NCBI RefSeq assembly: GCF_003075035.1
Contig: NZ_QCZE01000001.1
Span: 1,548,602 to 1,612,601 of the forward strand
DNA length: 64,000 nt
Source: Zobellella maritima
GTDB taxonomy: Bacteria > Pseudomonadota > Gammaproteobacteria > Enterobacterales > Aeromonadaceae
Reading direction: 5' to 3'
The notes beneath the pieces are model-generated. The model saw nothing but the letters and a program-made list of their open reading frames with translations. It did not search any database and was not told the DNA's origin. The position numbers were made by a program, and so were the translations under genes. Position 1 is the stretch's first letter. Each line of letters opens with the position of its first letter. Positions 19,213 to 27,375 of this stretch are shown here, one piece after another.

Positions 19213-20349
19213 TTACGCGCGGTACTGCTTAATCAAATCGATAAAATGGTCGAACAGGTCGGCCGCTTCATGGGGACCCGGGCTCGCCTCGGGGTGGCCC
19301 TGGAAGCTGAATGCCGGTTTGTCGGTACGATGAATGCCCTGCAGGCTACCGTCGAACAGCGACTTGTGGGTGACCCGCACATTGGCCGGCAGGGTTGTTT
19401 CGTCCACCGCAAAACCATGGTTCTGGCTGGTGATCATCACCACATTCTTGTCCAGGTCTTTAACCGGATGGTTGGCGCCATGATGGCCGAACTTCATCTT
19501 GACGGTGTTGGCGCCGCTGGCCAGGCCCAGCAACTGGTGACCCAGGCAGATACCGAATACCGGGATATCGGTTTCCAGGAAACTCTTGATCGCCTCGATA
19601 GCATAATCACAGGGCTCTGGATCGCCCGGTCCGTTGGACAGGAAGATGCCGTCCGGATTCAGCGCCAGCACTTCGGCAGCCGGGGTCTGGGCAGGCACCA
19701 CGGTCAGCCGGCAGCCACGATCCACCAGCATGCGCAGTATGTTGCGCTTGACGCCGTAGTCGTAGGCCACCACATGGTAGGGCAGCTCCCCCTCGGCAGG
19801 CTGGCTGTGGCCTTCGCCCAGGGTCCAGCTTCCTTCACACCAGGGATAGGCCTTGGCGGTAGTGACTTCCTTGGCCAAATCCATGCCTTTCAGGCCGGGA
19901 AACGCCTTGGCCTCGTTCAGTGCCTTGGCTTCGTCAAGTGCCGGGCCGGCAATGATACAGCCGGCCTGAGCGCCTTTTTCACGCAGGATACGGGTCAGTT
20001 TGCGGGTATCGATATCGGCAATACCCACTATATTATGGGCCTTGAGGTAATCGGACAGGGAGCGCTGATTACGGAAGTTGGAGGCGATAATGGGGAGATC
20101 GCGGATAATCAGACCCTGGGCATGAACCTGAGCCGACTCTTCATCTTCAGCATTAGTGCCGGTATTGCCTATATGTGGATAAGTAAGAGTTACAATTTGA
20201 CGGGAATATGATGGGTCGGTGAGGATTTCCTGGTATCCCGTCATCGACGTATTGAATACCACTTCACCAACGGAACAACCGTCGGCACCGATTGCTGTAC
20301 CACGGAAGACAGAACCATCTTCCAATACGAGCAGCGCTGAATGAGTCAA
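19213..20349 (-). CDS. carA: carbamoyl-phosphate synthase small subunit (glutamine amidotransferase)
   Basis: I place the start at a TTG at 20349 ([15 protein letters not shown]), with GGAGG six bases upstream; the E. coli carA gene also uses UUG. A longer reading from another TTG at 20361 would begin on the ribosome site itself and is unlikely. The 378-residue protein has the CarA N-terminal domain and a class I glutamine amidotransferase domain with the nucleophile Cys in [13 protein letters not shown] and the His/Glu pair in [12 protein letters not shown]. It releases ammonia from glutamine for CarB. A perfect ARG box upstream suggests arginine repression. Confidence 0.97.
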   Translation of the reverse strand: MTHSALLVLEDGSVFRGTAIGADGCSVGEVVFNTSMTGYQEILTDPSYSRQIVTLTYPHIGNTGTNAEDEESAQVHAQGLIIRDLPIIASNFRNQRSLSDYLKAHNIVGIADIDTRKLTRILREKGAQAGCIIAGPALDEAKALNEAKAFPGLKGMDLAKEVTTAKAYPWCEGSWTLGEGHSQPAEGELPYHVVAYDYGVKRNILRMLVDRGCRLTVVPAQTPAAEVLALNPDGIFLSNGPGDPEPCDYAIEAIKSFLETDIPVFGICLGHQLLGLASGANTVKMKFGHHGANHPVKDLDKNVVMITSQNHGFAVDETTLPANVRVTHKSLFDGSLQGIHRTDKPAFSFQGHPEASPGPHEAADLFDHFIDLIKQYRA

Positions 20350-20361
20350 GACAACCTCCAA

Positions 20362-20764
20362 GTTAATTCTTATAAATCAACAATTTACCTGGCTGTCCCG
20401 AGTTACAGACAAAAAAAATTTACTGCATCTCGGCCTAATACTGGGCAAATTCTGCGTATTTTATATAAAAGCCGTGTTTTCGACAAACTTTTTCGTACTT
20501 TACTGCTGTTCTGTACAAGGGCAACATAAAAATTGAATTTTTATTCAAAAAATCAACAACAAAAGTCAAAAAACTCTAACTGAAGATAAAAAAGCTGTTA
20601 TTGACCCTAACCTTACGAAAAAAATAACAAAAACAAAAAATAGAGAGTTTTATTCAACAAAAACAATAAATTAAGAAATAAAAACGAAATAAAGCAGGCC
20701 ACAAAAACGTTTTTTCATCGTTGAATAACTAAAATTGTGCCCTGCCTCAGTGAATATTTTCAGT
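20362..20764. other. AT-rich carAB leader region
   Basis: No gene is seen in these 403 bases. About 20530-20720 is strikingly A-rich on the plus strand for this GC-rich genome. On the minus strand, leading into carA, there is a TATAAA-like -10 (near 20461-20466) with TTGTCG upstream at short spacing, and farther up an ARG box (20532-20549). In E. coli this leader binds ArgR, IHF, PepA, PurR and others; the A-tract-rich DNA would suit bending proteins. Part of it also holds the end of dapB's transcript. Confidence 0.6.
20532..20549 (-). promoter_or_regulatory. ARG box (ArgR operator) upstream of carA
   Basis: ATTGAATTTTTATTCAAA matches the 18-bp ARG box consensus (W-N-TGAAT-WWWW-ATTCA-N-W) at every position, with both TGAAT and ATTCA arms intact. 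ArgR boxes usually come in pairs three bases apart; I see no equally good second box on either side. It lies 183 bases upstream of the carA start, consistent with arginine repression of the arginine-sensitive carAB promoter. Confidence 0.8.
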
Positions 20765-21589
<825 letters not shown>

Positions 21590-21660
21590 TCACTTACTTT
21601 TGATGAAGAATAGACCCAAAGTTTGCCAGATAAGCCGATGCTTGCAAATTCTCTGACTGA

Positions 21661-21709
21661 AATGAGTACCGGGGATAAGCGAAGCTCGATATCCCCACCC
21701 TCACTCATT
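21661..21709. repeat. long imperfect inverted repeat between dapB and fklB
   Basis: AATGAGT and GGGGAT on the left pair with ATCCCC and ACTCATT on the right, around a loop that itself contains AGC/GCT. The structure sits directly before the fklB terminator. It could be a small mobile-repeat remnant or an mRNA end structure; I see no second copy in the window. Confidence 0.5.
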
Positions 21710-21710
21710 A

Positions 21711-21735
21711 AAAAGCCGGCGGTTGCCGGCTTGAG
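21711..21735 (-). terminator. Rho-independent terminator of fklB
   Basis: On the minus strand AAGCCGGC, a 4-base loop and GCCGGCTT are followed by TTTAA, four bases past the fklB stop. A classic terminator for the leftward fklB transcript. Confidence 0.8.
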
Positions 21736-21738
21736 TAT

Positions 21739-22350
21739 TTATGCGATTTCGAGCAGTTCGACTTCGAATACCAGGGTGGAGCAGGGCGGAATGGAGCCGG
21801 CACCCTGTTCGCCATAGGCCAGTTCATAAGGCACATACAGCTTCCACTTGGAGCCGGCAGGCATCAGCTGCAGCGCTTCGACCCAACCCTTGATCACACC
21901 GTTGACCGGGAACTGGGCAGGCTCGCCGCGCAGCACAGAGCTGTCGAATACGGAGCCGTCGATAAAGGTGCCGTGATAGTGCACGCGTACGGTATCGGTG
22001 GCGGCCGGCTTGGCACCGGTACCTTCGCTGAGGATTTCGTACTGCAGGCCGGAAGCGGTTTGCTGTACTTCAGCCCGCTCACCGTTGGCATTCAGAAACG
22101 CCGCCTGTTCTTCCTGCGCCTTGGCAGACTGGGCCGCCTGCTGCTCTTGCATGCGCTGACCGATAACCTGGAAGGCCGCATTGATGTCTTCACGGGATAC
22201 GGCGAAGTCGATCCCATTGAGGGAGTCTGCCAGACCCTGCTGTACGGAAGCGATATCCAGCCCTTCAAATGATTGCTGGGCCAGCTGGTCACCAATCTGG
22301 CGACCAATTCCGTAGCTCGCCTGTTGCTCAATTGTCTCGTATGACGACAT
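21739..22350 (-). CDS. fklB: FKBP-type peptidyl-prolyl cis-trans isomerase (FklB/FKBP22 type)
   Basis: The ATG at 22350 (MSSYETIEQQASYGIGRQ) starts a 203-residue protein like E. coli FklB (206). An N-terminal helical dimerisation domain (residues 1-85) is followed by a C-terminal FKBP domain with VRVHYHGTFIDGSVFDSS, FPVNGVIKGWVEALQLMPAGSKW and LAYGEQGAGSIPP. It speeds proline isomerisation in protein folding. No signal peptide is seen, so it acts in the cytoplasm, unlike its relative FkpA. An upstream in-frame start at 22383 is less likely. A terminator follows the stop. Confidence 0.93.
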   Translation of the reverse strand: MSSYETIEQQASYGIGRQIGDQLAQQSFEGLDIASVQQGLADSLNGIDFAVSREDINAAFQVIGQRMQEQQAAQSAKAQEEQAAFLNANGERAEVQQTASGLQYEILSEGTGAKPAATDTVRVHYHGTFIDGSVFDSSVLRGEPAQFPVNGVIKGWVEALQLMPAGSKWKLYVPYELAYGEQGAGSIPPCSTLVFEVELLEIA

Positions 22351-22413
22351 GACATTCCCTCTGTTTGGGTACAAAAAAGTCATGCTAACAAATTAACAGG
22401 GCGAGCTAAACGC

Positions 22414-23325
22414 TTAAGCGACGTACTTGGCCAATAATGCGGCACCACGGACCCCGCCGGCACCACCAAAATGGGGAGCGACGATGGTCGGTGGCCGGGC
22501 ACCGTGCATCAAATAGCCGGGCAGGCGCTCCGCAAGCTGTCGATACAGCCAGGGATAATCACTTAACCCGCCGCCCAGTACCACCCTCCCCGGGTCCAGC
22601 TGGGTAACCAGATCACCTATCCCCGCAGCCAGAATATTCAGATACATATCCAGACACAGGACCGCCTCGGGCTGCTGTTGCTGCCAGGCCTGGATAATCT
22701 CCCGCCCCGACAGTGAACGACCGCTGCAGTGCAGGTAAAGCCGGCCAAGGCCGGTACCCGAGACATAAGTCTCCAGGCAAGCCTGCCGACCACAACCGCA
22801 GGAAAAGAGGGGTAACTCGGGGTAACGTAGCAAGAGGGTTGCGTTAATCCCCCCATGGCCAAACTCCCCGCACCCGCCCTGCAAACCACCGAGCAGGCGC
22901 CCCTGATGGAGCAGGGCACCACCCACACCGGTCCCCAGGGTCAGGGCCAGAACCAGTTCGGTACCGGCGGCGGCGCCTTGGTGATACTCCGACAATAAAA
23001 AACAGTTGGCGTCATTACCGGCATAAACAGGTCGCGCCAGGCGATGCTGCACGTCGGCCACTAATGTCTGACCATGGATCACCGGCACATTGGGTGCCAG
23101 TATCTGGCCGTCGTCCGGCCTGAGCATACCAGGAAAGCCCAGCCCGACCTTGCCCCGACAGTGCCACCGGCGGTCGGCGGCGGCCACACGCTGGCCGACT
23201 TGCTCAACAAACGCCGGGTAATCCTCACCGGGAGTGGCATAGGTCTCCCGCTCCCGCTCGTTAAAGTCATCGTCGAAAACAGCAAAGGCAACCTTGGTGC
23301 CGCCAATATCAAAACCGTAATACAT
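22414..23325 (-). CDS. nagK: N-acetyl-D-glucosamine kinase (ROK family)
   Basis: A 303-residue ROK sugar kinase closest in memory to E. coli NagK (MYYGFDIGGTK at the N-terminus, same length). It shows the ATP phosphate loop DIGGTK, the catalytic Asp in YAGNDANCFLLSE, the ROK signature GTGVGGALLHQGRLLGG, and the zinc-binding CGCGRQACLE motif. It phosphorylates N-acetylglucosamine salvaged from peptidoglycan or chitin. It lies nine bases from the stop side of the M48 protease gene upstream, so the two may be co-transcribed. Fructokinase (Mak) is an alternative, but NagK fits better. Confidence 0.88.
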   Translation of the reverse strand: MYYGFDIGGTKVAFAVFDDDFNERERETYATPGEDYPAFVEQVGQRVAAADRRWHCRGKVGLGFPGMLRPDDGQILAPNVPVIHGQTLVADVQHRLARPVYAGNDANCFLLSEYHQGAAAGTELVLALTLGTGVGGALLHQGRLLGGLQGGCGEFGHGGINATLLLRYPELPLFSCGCGRQACLETYVSGTGLGRLYLHCSGRSLSGREIIQAWQQQQPEAVLCLDMYLNILAAGIGDLVTQLDPGRVVLGGGLSDYPWLYRQLAERLPGYLMHGARPPTIVAPHFGGAGGVRGAALLAKYVA

Positions 23326-23334
23326 GGACCAGCC

Positions 23335-24138
23335 TTAACGATGGCAAGCAGGCACTTTGCCCTGATTGCGTGCCTGTTGATAGACAGACTGCGCCTCGGG
23401 CATCAGGGCATTCAGCTCCTGGATACGGGAGCCATGGGAAGGGTGGGTAGACAACAGCTCGGGAGGCTGCTGCCGGCCCGATGAGGCGGCAGACATATTC
23501 TGCCACATGTTGACGGCTTCTTCCGGCCTGAAGCCGGCCTGGGCCATCAACTGCAGGCCCAGGCGATCGGACTCGACTTCCTGCTCTCGATCATAGGGCA
23601 GCAGGTACCCCACCTGCACACCCAGTCCCAGGGCCGCCATCGCCGGCTCGCGCAGGCCTGACTGTCCCAGGGCCGCATCGGCAACCCCCAGCCCCATGTT
23701 GGTCAGCTGAGAGCGGGAGACCCGCTCGTTGCTGTGTTTGGCCAACACATGAGCCATTTCATGGCCAATCACCGACGCCAATTGATCCTGGGTCTTGGCC
23801 ACTTTCAGCAAGCCACTGTAGACCCCGATTTTACCGCCGGGCAAGGCGAAGGCATTCACCTCCGGAGAGTCGAATACCACCACTTCCCAGGGACTCTGAC
23901 GATAGGAGGAGGGCAATACGGTCACCAGCTGGTTGGTCACACATTGGACATAGGCATTGTCACTGCGGCTGGTGCTGAGCTTTTCCTCGCCCTTGATTTG
24001 TTCGAATGAGGACTGGCCCAGGGAGGCCATTTCCGCTTCGGAGAACAACAGCACCTGACTCCTGCCGGTCGGCGACTGAGTACAGGCCAAAAGCAGCCCT
24101 GAAACAAGCATGACAGACATTGAACGGATAATACGCAC
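23335..24138 (-). CDS. M48 family metalloprotease, lipoprotein (LoiP/YggG-like)
   Basis: I prefer a GTG start at 24138 with GAGG seven bases upstream, giving 267 residues beginning MRIIRSMSVMLVSGLLLAC. This is a lipoprotein signal with lipobox LLAC. The M48 zinc motif HEMAH is present (VIGHEMAHVLAKHSNERVSRSQL), with the third ligand Glu in VESDRLGLQLM. The sequence after the lipobox points to the outer or inner membrane face in the periplasm. LoiP and BepA degrade misfolded outer-membrane proteins; this one lacks the TPR domain of BepA, so LoiP-like is the better guess. It precedes nagK by nine bases. Confidence 0.85.
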   Translation of the reverse strand: MRIIRSMSVMLVSGLLLACTQSPTGRSQVLLFSEAEMASLGQSSFEQIKGEEKLSTSRSDNAYVQCVTNQLVTVLPSSYRQSPWEVVVFDSPEVNAFALPGGKIGVYSGLLKVAKTQDQLASVIGHEMAHVLAKHSNERVSRSQLTNMGLGVADAALGQSGLREPAMAALGLGVQVGYLLPYDREQEVESDRLGLQLMAQAGFRPEEAVNMWQNMSAASSGRQQPPELLSTHPSHGSRIQELNALMPEAQSVYQQARNQGKVPACHR

Positions 24139-24223
24139 AACACACCTCACCTGCGAAAAATTAGTATGCCGCACCTTTTAGCATAAAGCAGGCGATGAAG
24201 GCAGCCCCAGACTCGCTGACGGT

Positions 24224-24484
24224 TCAGTGTAACTGCTCCGGGCTGACCTGTCCCACTTCACTCAGGGTCTTGTTGGACAACAACCACAGAGTATATTTAT
24301 GCAGTTCAGGATGCTGGGCCAGCGCCACCAAAAAGGCACCTCCCACCTCCCGGTAGCCAAGCTCGTAATTCTTCAGGGTGGTAGGCGGAACTTGGAGCAG
24401 CTCAGCAAATTTGGGGCGGCTGAGTCCCATGGTCTCGCGAATTTGCCGGATTTTCTTTCCGACCAGACTGGTATCAGGATTCAT
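24224..24484 (-). CDS. small XRE-family DNA-binding protein
   Basis: An 86-residue protein with one helix-turn-helix: VGKKIRQIRETMGLSRPKFAELLQVPPTTLKNYELGYREVGGAFLVALAQH. The middle segment (RPKFAELLQVPPTTLKNYELG) is the DNA-reading helix pair, and the last 30 residues may help dimerise. It looks like a stand-alone regulator rather than an antitoxin, as no toxin-like gene lies beside it. A palindrome with flanking half-sites 77-115 bases upstream (24561-24599) may be its own operator. The target is unknown; the ompA promoter lies in the same gap but more than 200 bases away. Confidence 0.8.
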   Translation of the reverse strand: MNPDTSLVGKKIRQIRETMGLSRPKFAELLQVPPTTLKNYELGYREVGGAFLVALAQHPELHKYTLWLLSNKTLSEVGQVSPEQLH

Positions 24485-24560
24485 AACCTGGCTACTCCTA
24501 TAGGGGATACCGATAACATCATTACTTCATTACTTCTATTGGTTAATTCTAGTTAATATT

Positions 24561-24599
24561 TGACAAAGAGACTCGTTATGAACTTGACAAATTTTGTCA
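24561..24599. promoter_or_regulatory. operator-like palindrome upstream of the XRE gene
   Basis: TGACAAATTTTGTCA (24585-24599) is a perfect 15-bp palindrome made of TGACAAA and TTTGTCA. Another TGACAAA lies 24 bases away at 24561-24567. The cluster is 77-115 bases upstream of the xre start codon, in an AT-rich stretch where its promoter should be. A dimeric XRE repressor binding its own promoter would explain it; binding is inference. Confidence 0.5.
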
Positions 24600-24808
24600 T
24601 CACACGCTTAAAAAGCTTCGTGTGAAGCAATATCCGAGTCAACAGCCAAGCCAAATAACGCTGACCACCGGGTCTGAACCGGTAAAACCTGCGACAGATT
24701 CGGCCCTGCCATTGATTCCACTCCTTGTCCGGCATATGGAAAAGCGCTAGTCTAGGCTCCGTGCGGGTACACTAGTCGGGCGTTAGCAGCATGATGGACA
24801 CTCCCGGT

Positions 24809-24814
24809 TATAAT
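24809..24814 (+). promoter_or_regulatory. possible -10 element of ompA
   Basis: A perfect TATAAT lies 116 bases before the ompA ATG, leaving a long leader as is usual for ompA messages, whose 5' ends control stability. The -35 region is poor (around 24784-24791), so the call is tentative. Confidence 0.4.
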
Positions 24815-24929
24815 AACGAGATAAGAAAAGGACTCGCCCGCATTACACCAACCCCATCGACATTCCGTCCCTGGCTTGGTGTTACGTACATTTCGGCATT
24901 ACCGAATTTTCATAAATGAGGACGATGAG

Positions 24930-25883
24930 ATGAAAAAAACAGTGGCTCCTTCTCTGATTGCCGTTGCCTTGGCAACCGCGGGTGTAGCAACCAGTGTACA
25001 GGCAAACGACTGGTACCTGGGCGCTGGCGCAGGCTATGCCCAGTACGAAGATATCAAACGTGACCAGCCTGAAGCCGATAACGATGAAGCTGCCGTGACC
25101 ATGTTCGGCGGTTACAACTTTAACCGGTACTTCGGTGCCGAACTGGGCTTCAACAATTATCGCGGTGCGGTTGATACCCAGGCCCTCAACCTGTCGGCCA
25201 TCGGCCGCCTGCCCCTGAGTGAGCGCGTATCCTTGTTCGGCGAGCTGGGCGCACTGGGCTGGGACTCCGACGCCCAAGCCGGTGATGATGGCGTTGCCCC
25301 CCTGGCCGGCCTGGGCCTAACCTATCAGGTTTCCGATCTGGTCGACGTGCAGGCCCGCTATCGCCGCATCGAAGACATGGGCGATCTGCAAAACAACGGT
25401 TTTGAAACCGATGTCAACAACCTGATGCTGGAACTGGTGCTGCACCCCAACCGTGGTGACAGCACACCGCCCCCTGTTGCCCCGGTCGCACCCCAGCCCC
25501 AGGCTGAAACCACCTACGAAACCCGCACCGTGACAGCCGATGCCGCTATCTACTTCGGTTTTGACAAATCGGATCTGTCCGCCGAATCCCGCGCCACCCT
25601 GGACGAAGTGGCCCGCTTCGCCAACGACAACCCCGAATACCAGGTTGAGCTGGCCGGTTACGCCGATCGTATCGGTAGCGCCGAATACAACCGTGACCTG
25701 TCCATGCGTCGTGCCATGGCCGCCCGTGAATACCTGATGCAGCGCGGTGTAGCCGGCGAAAACATCCAGACGGCCTGGTACGGTAACGAGCTAGCCCAGG
25801 GTGTTACCGATGCCGAGCGTCAACTGGACCGTCGGGTCGATGCCAAGGCACAGGCCACCATCCAGGTTGAAATGGCCCAGTAA
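24930..25883 (+). CDS. ompA: OmpA family outer membrane porin
   Basis: The ATG at 24930 follows GAGGACGATGAG and starts a 317-residue precursor with a standard signal peptide ending at VQA-NDW. Residues 22-190 form an eight-stranded barrel (NDWYLGAGAGYAQYE, FGGYNFNRYFGAELGFNNYRG). A Pro-rich hinge (STPPPVAPVAPQPQ) leads to a C-terminal OmpA domain with the peptidoglycan-binding signature FDKSDLSAESRATLDEVARF and GYADRIGSAEYNRDLSMRRA. It spans the outer membrane and anchors it to the cell wall. High-expression codon use and a strong terminator right after the gene fit an abundant protein. Confidence 0.95.
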   Translation: MKKTVAPSLIAVALATAGVATSVQANDWYLGAGAGYAQYEDIKRDQPEADNDEAAVTMFGGYNFNRYFGAELGFNNYRGAVDTQALNLSAIGRLPLSERVSLFGELGALGWDSDAQAGDDGVAPLAGLGLTYQVSDLVDVQARYRRIEDMGDLQNNGFETDVNNLMLELVLHPNRGDSTPPPVAPVAPQPQAETTYETRTVTADAAIYFGFDKSDLSAESRATLDEVARFANDNPEYQVELAGYADRIGSAEYNRDLSMRRAMAAREYLMQRGVAGENIQTAWYGNELAQGVTDAERQLDRRVDAKAQATIQVEMAQ

Positions 25884-25904
25884 CCCAGCCTGAATACGGC
25901 ATGT

Positions 25905-25932
25905 AAAACGGCTCTGCGGAGCCGTTTTTATT
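25905..25932 (+). terminator. Rho-independent terminator of ompA
   Basis: AAAACGGCTC, a TGCG loop and GAGCCGTTTT followed by TATTTTT lie 22 bases after the ompA stop, a strong rightward terminator. Confidence 0.9.
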
Positions 25933-25987
25933 TTTCGCTTGCCGAGTGCCATGGCATACTGGCTGACCCTCAGGTTAGGTATCTGTT

Positions 25988-26458
25988 ATGCAACCCTGTT
26001 ATTGTCAACATTCAGCCGCTTTCGAACAATGCTGTGCCCCCCTGTTACAGGGCCGGACACAGGCCGCCACCCCGGAGGCATTGATGCGCTCCCGTTACAG
26101 CGCCTATCGTCTGGGACTGGGCGAGTACCTGTATCACACCTGGCATCCGGAGACCCGTAACGAGCTGACACCGGAGCTGCTCACCGAATCCGCCCGAGAG
26201 AGCGAATGGCTCGGCCTGGAAATTGTCTTTTCCCACGGTGGAGCCGAGGATGAGCAGGGAGAAGTCGAGTTCAAGGCACGCCATAAAGACCAGGGGCGCA
26301 TCTATCTGCTCCACGAGCGTTCTTTATTTCTGCGCGTCCAGGGCCACTGGAAGTACCATTCCGGCCGGTTCAATCCGCCCAAGATTGGTAAGAATGCCCC
26401 CTGCCCCTGCGGCAGCCCTAAAAAATATAAACAATGCTGTGCCCAACGCCGGGCATGA
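25988..26458 (+). CDS. ychJ: YchJ-like SEC-C motif protein
   Basis: A 156-residue protein with a Cys cluster at each end: CYCQHSAAFEQCC at the N-terminus and the SEC-C zinc-binding motif CPCGSPKKYKQCC at the C-terminus, flanking the UPF0225 domain (ALMRSRYSAYRLGLGEYLYHTWHPETR). The SEC-C motif is the same zinc finger found at the end of SecA. The biochemical role of YchJ is unknown to me. In E. coli ychJ lies next to the purU (ychI) region, and here purU follows 32 bases downstream, so the neighbourhood is conserved. Confidence 0.88.
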   Translation: MQPCYCQHSAAFEQCCAPLLQGRTQAATPEALMRSRYSAYRLGLGEYLYHTWHPETRNELTPELLTESARESEWLGLEIVFSHGGAEDEQGEVEFKARHKDQGRIYLLHERSLFLRVQGHWKYHSGRFNPPKIGKNAPCPCGSPKKYKQCCAQRRA

Positions 26459-26490
26459 TCCCTTCTTGTTAATTTAATCAGACCGCCAAA

Positions 26491-27327
26491 ATGGAAAAAA
26501 AAGTACTGTTGACCCACTGTTCCGATGCCAAGGGACTGATTTCGAAAATCACCAATATCTGCTACAAGCATCAGCTCAACATCATGCGTAATGATGAATT
26601 TGTCGATTACGAAAATGGCCATTTCTTTATGCGCACCGAGCTGGAAGGCCATTTCAACGATCACACCCTGCTGGCCGATCTGGATGGCGCCCTACCGGCT
26701 GGCAGCCAGCGGCGCCTGGTGCCGGCCGGCCGCAAACGTATCGTGATTCTGGTGACCAAAGAGGCCCATTGCCTGGGTGACATCCTGATGAAACGCTACG
26801 CCGGGGCCCTGGATCTGGATATTGCCGCCGTGATCGGCAACTATGATGTGCTGTCATCCCTGACCGACAAGTTCGATATTCCGTTTCATAGTGTGTCTCA
26901 TGAAGGCCTTAACCGGGCCGAACACGAGCAACAGCTGGCAGAAACCATCGACCGCTACCAGCCCGACTACGTGATCCTCGCCAAGTACATGCGCATACTG
27001 AGCCCCGAGTTCGTGGCCCGCTATCGCCAGCGCCTGATCAATATCCATCATTCATTTTTACCCGCTTTTGTCGGAGCCAGCCCCTACCGCCAGGCCTATG
27101 AACGCGGTGTAAAGATGATCGGCGCCACTGCCCATTATGTCACCGACGATCTGGATGAAGGACCCATCATCGAACAGGATGTGACCCATGTTAATCACAC
27201 TTTTTCGGCTCATGACATGGCCAAGGCGGGACGGGATGTGGAGAAGTCGGTGCTGAGCCGGGCCCTGGCCCTGATAGTGGAAGAAAAGGTATTTGTCTAC
27301 GGTAACCGCACCGTGGTGTTCAAGTAA
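26491..27327 (+). CDS. purU: formyltetrahydrofolate deformylase
   Basis: A 278-residue protein with an N-terminal ACT domain (KVLLTHCSDAKGLISKITNICYKHQLNI) and a C-terminal formyltransferase-like domain. The catalytic region is INIHHSFLPAFVGASPYRQA (Asn-His pair) and DDLDEGPII (catalytic Asp). It hydrolyses 10-formyl-THF to formate and THF, supplying formate for PurT and balancing one-carbon pools; the ACT domain senses glycine and methionine in E. coli. The length equals the family norm (280). It follows ychJ closely on the plus strand and converges with cls. Confidence 0.95.
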   Translation: MEKKVLLTHCSDAKGLISKITNICYKHQLNIMRNDEFVDYENGHFFMRTELEGHFNDHTLLADLDGALPAGSQRRLVPAGRKRIVILVTKEAHCLGDILMKRYAGALDLDIAAVIGNYDVLSSLTDKFDIPFHSVSHEGLNRAEHEQQLAETIDRYQPDYVILAKYMRILSPEFVARYRQRLINIHHSFLPAFVGASPYRQAYERGVKMIGATAHYVTDDLDEGPIIEQDVTHVNHTFSAHDMAKAGRDVEKSVLSRALALIVEEKVFVYGNRTVVFK

Positions 27328-27375
27328 TCCGGTACTCCCCGGTATAGGGAGTGGGGAATAGGCCTAATCCCCGCA

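Larger units (their letters stand above)
24485..24929. other. intergenic region between xre and ompA
   Basis: These 445 bases hold divergent control signals rather than a clear gene. Next to xre is the TGACAAA operator-like cluster (24561-24599). Next to ompA are a TATAAT (24809-24814) and a leader of about 115 bases. A 60-codon minus-strand frame at 24553-24735 (ending KFVKFITSLFVKY) starts with ATG but has no ribosome site and overlaps the operator; I treat it as unsupported. Confidence 0.5.

Noticed and set aside
24553-24735. 60-codon minus-strand frame with a cationic, hydrophobic end
   Set aside because: ATG present but no ribosome site, overlaps an operator-like palindrome, and no recognised relative; kept as unsupported.
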